From Methanobrevibacter sp. (lineage in GTDB: Archaea; Methanobacteriota; Methanobacteria; Methanobacteriales; Methanobacteriaceae), in contig JAUNXD010000110.1 in the NCBI GenBank assembly GCA_030539985.1, positions 1 through 6,046 of the forward strand: DNA of 6,046 nucleotides, written 5' to 3'. The position numbers and the translations under genes are program-made. The notes beneath the pieces are model-generated. The model was not told the origin of the DNA, made no database searches, and worked only from the letters and a program-made list of their open reading frames with translations. Shown piece after piece: positions 5,830-6,046 of the stretch (the first letter of the stretch is position 1; every line of letters begins with the position of its first letter).

Positions 5830-5910
5830 GTTGTTTAATTCATTAAATTATTTTTTAAATATTCATTACGATATGTTTATATATTCATGTTGTTTAATAT
5901 TTAATTGTAA
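5830..5910 (+). promoter_or_regulatory. Putative promoter and repeat-bearing control region of the last gene
   Basis: TTTATATA (5876-5883) is a good archaeal TATA box. It predicts transcription start near 5905 and a leader of about 27 bases before the ATG at 5932. Around it are a 10-bp direct repeat GTTGTTTAAT (5830-5839 and 5889-5898) and three copies of ATTCAT (5838-5843, 5861-5866, 5883-5888) spaced 22-23 bp, which may be binding sites for a regulator. An earlier TATA-like TTTTTATATAAC (about 5787-5798) is also present. Confidence 0.45.
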
Positions 5911-5931
5911 GGAATATGGAAGGTTCAAAAA

Positions 5932-6046
5932 ATGGATTTGATGGGAGGGTACTTATTAATACTGCTTGTATTGTTTGCGGGAAACATTGCATTGCTGCTT
6001 GGAAACTACAAGTTAAACAATATAAAAGCAACAGCAGTATCAGCAG
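5932..6046 (+). CDS. N-terminal part of an unrecognised membrane protein (3' truncated by window edge)
   Basis: Thirty-eight codons are visible. Residues about 3-24 (LMGGYLLILLVLFAGNIALLLG) form one hydrophobic segment, followed by a more polar stretch NYKLNNIKATAVSA, so the protein is either a membrane protein or anchored at its N terminus. The ATG at 5932 is preceded by GGAAGGT (5918-5924) at a workable distance and by a plausible promoter. An in-frame TAA at 5908-5910 excludes an upstream ATG start. A competing ATG at 5916 opens another frame to the window end, but it lacks a good ribosome-binding site and encodes an uncharacteristic cysteine- and lysine-containing peptide. I cannot name the family from so short a fragment. 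Confidence 0.6.
   Translation, partial: MDLMGGYLLILLVLFAGNIALLLGNYKLNNIKATAVSA

Noticed and set aside
5916..6046. Alternative gene start at the ATG at 5916
   Set aside because: The frame stays open to the window edge, but its product has no coherent hydrophobic or domain pattern. The frame starting at 5932 has a better ribosome-binding site and a clear membrane segment.

Overview
The window looks like chromosomal DNA of a methanogenic archaeon, most likely from the Methanobacteriales (Methanobrevibacter-like). The grounds are very AT-rich intergenic DNA, TATA-type promoter elements, ribosome-binding sites of the archaeal GGTGAT type, U-tract terminators and an FmdE-family protein. The genus is an inference from style and gene content; no rRNA or other marker gene is present.

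Layout. (1) 1-218: the 3' end of an unrecognised gene, closed by a long A/T hairpin followed by a T-tract. (2) 382-783, minus strand: a small cysteine-rich DUF3795-type protein with a C-terminal zinc ribbon. (3) 824-2014: a family-4-type GT-B glycosyltransferase, divergent from gene 2 across only 40 bp and apparently read from a leaderless promoter. Its terminator hairpin begins inside the coding sequence. (4) 2220-5721: a compact four-gene operon encoding a membrane-anchored class III (FepB/BtuF/MolA-type) substrate-binding protein, a FecCD/BtuC-type permease, an ABC ATPase and an FmdE-family metal-binding protein, ending in a strong hairpin and T-tract terminator. (5) 5932-6046: the start of a gene for a membrane protein of unknown function, cut by the window edge.

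The operon is the centrepiece. The first three products form a complete importer of the class that takes up iron chelates, haem, cobamides and, in MolABC-type members, molybdate or tungstate. Tight spacing (8 bp gap, 10 bp overlap, 9 bp gap) with a ribosome-binding site before each gene implies one transcript. The fourth gene carries the HGHxC metal site of the FmdE family plus a two-CxxC zinc finger, but lies beside no formylmethanofuran dehydrogenase catalytic gene. The most economical inference is that the system imports a metal or metal chelate (molybdate/tungstate, iron or a cobamide) and that the FmdE-like protein senses, stores or delivers it inside the cell. The substrate cannot be read from the sequence.

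The remaining genes appear unrelated to the operon. The glycosyltransferase probably serves surface glycan or glycolipid synthesis. The rest of each intergenic region is AT-rich DNA holding promoter and terminator signals; I saw no tRNA, rRNA, CRISPR array or insertion sequence.
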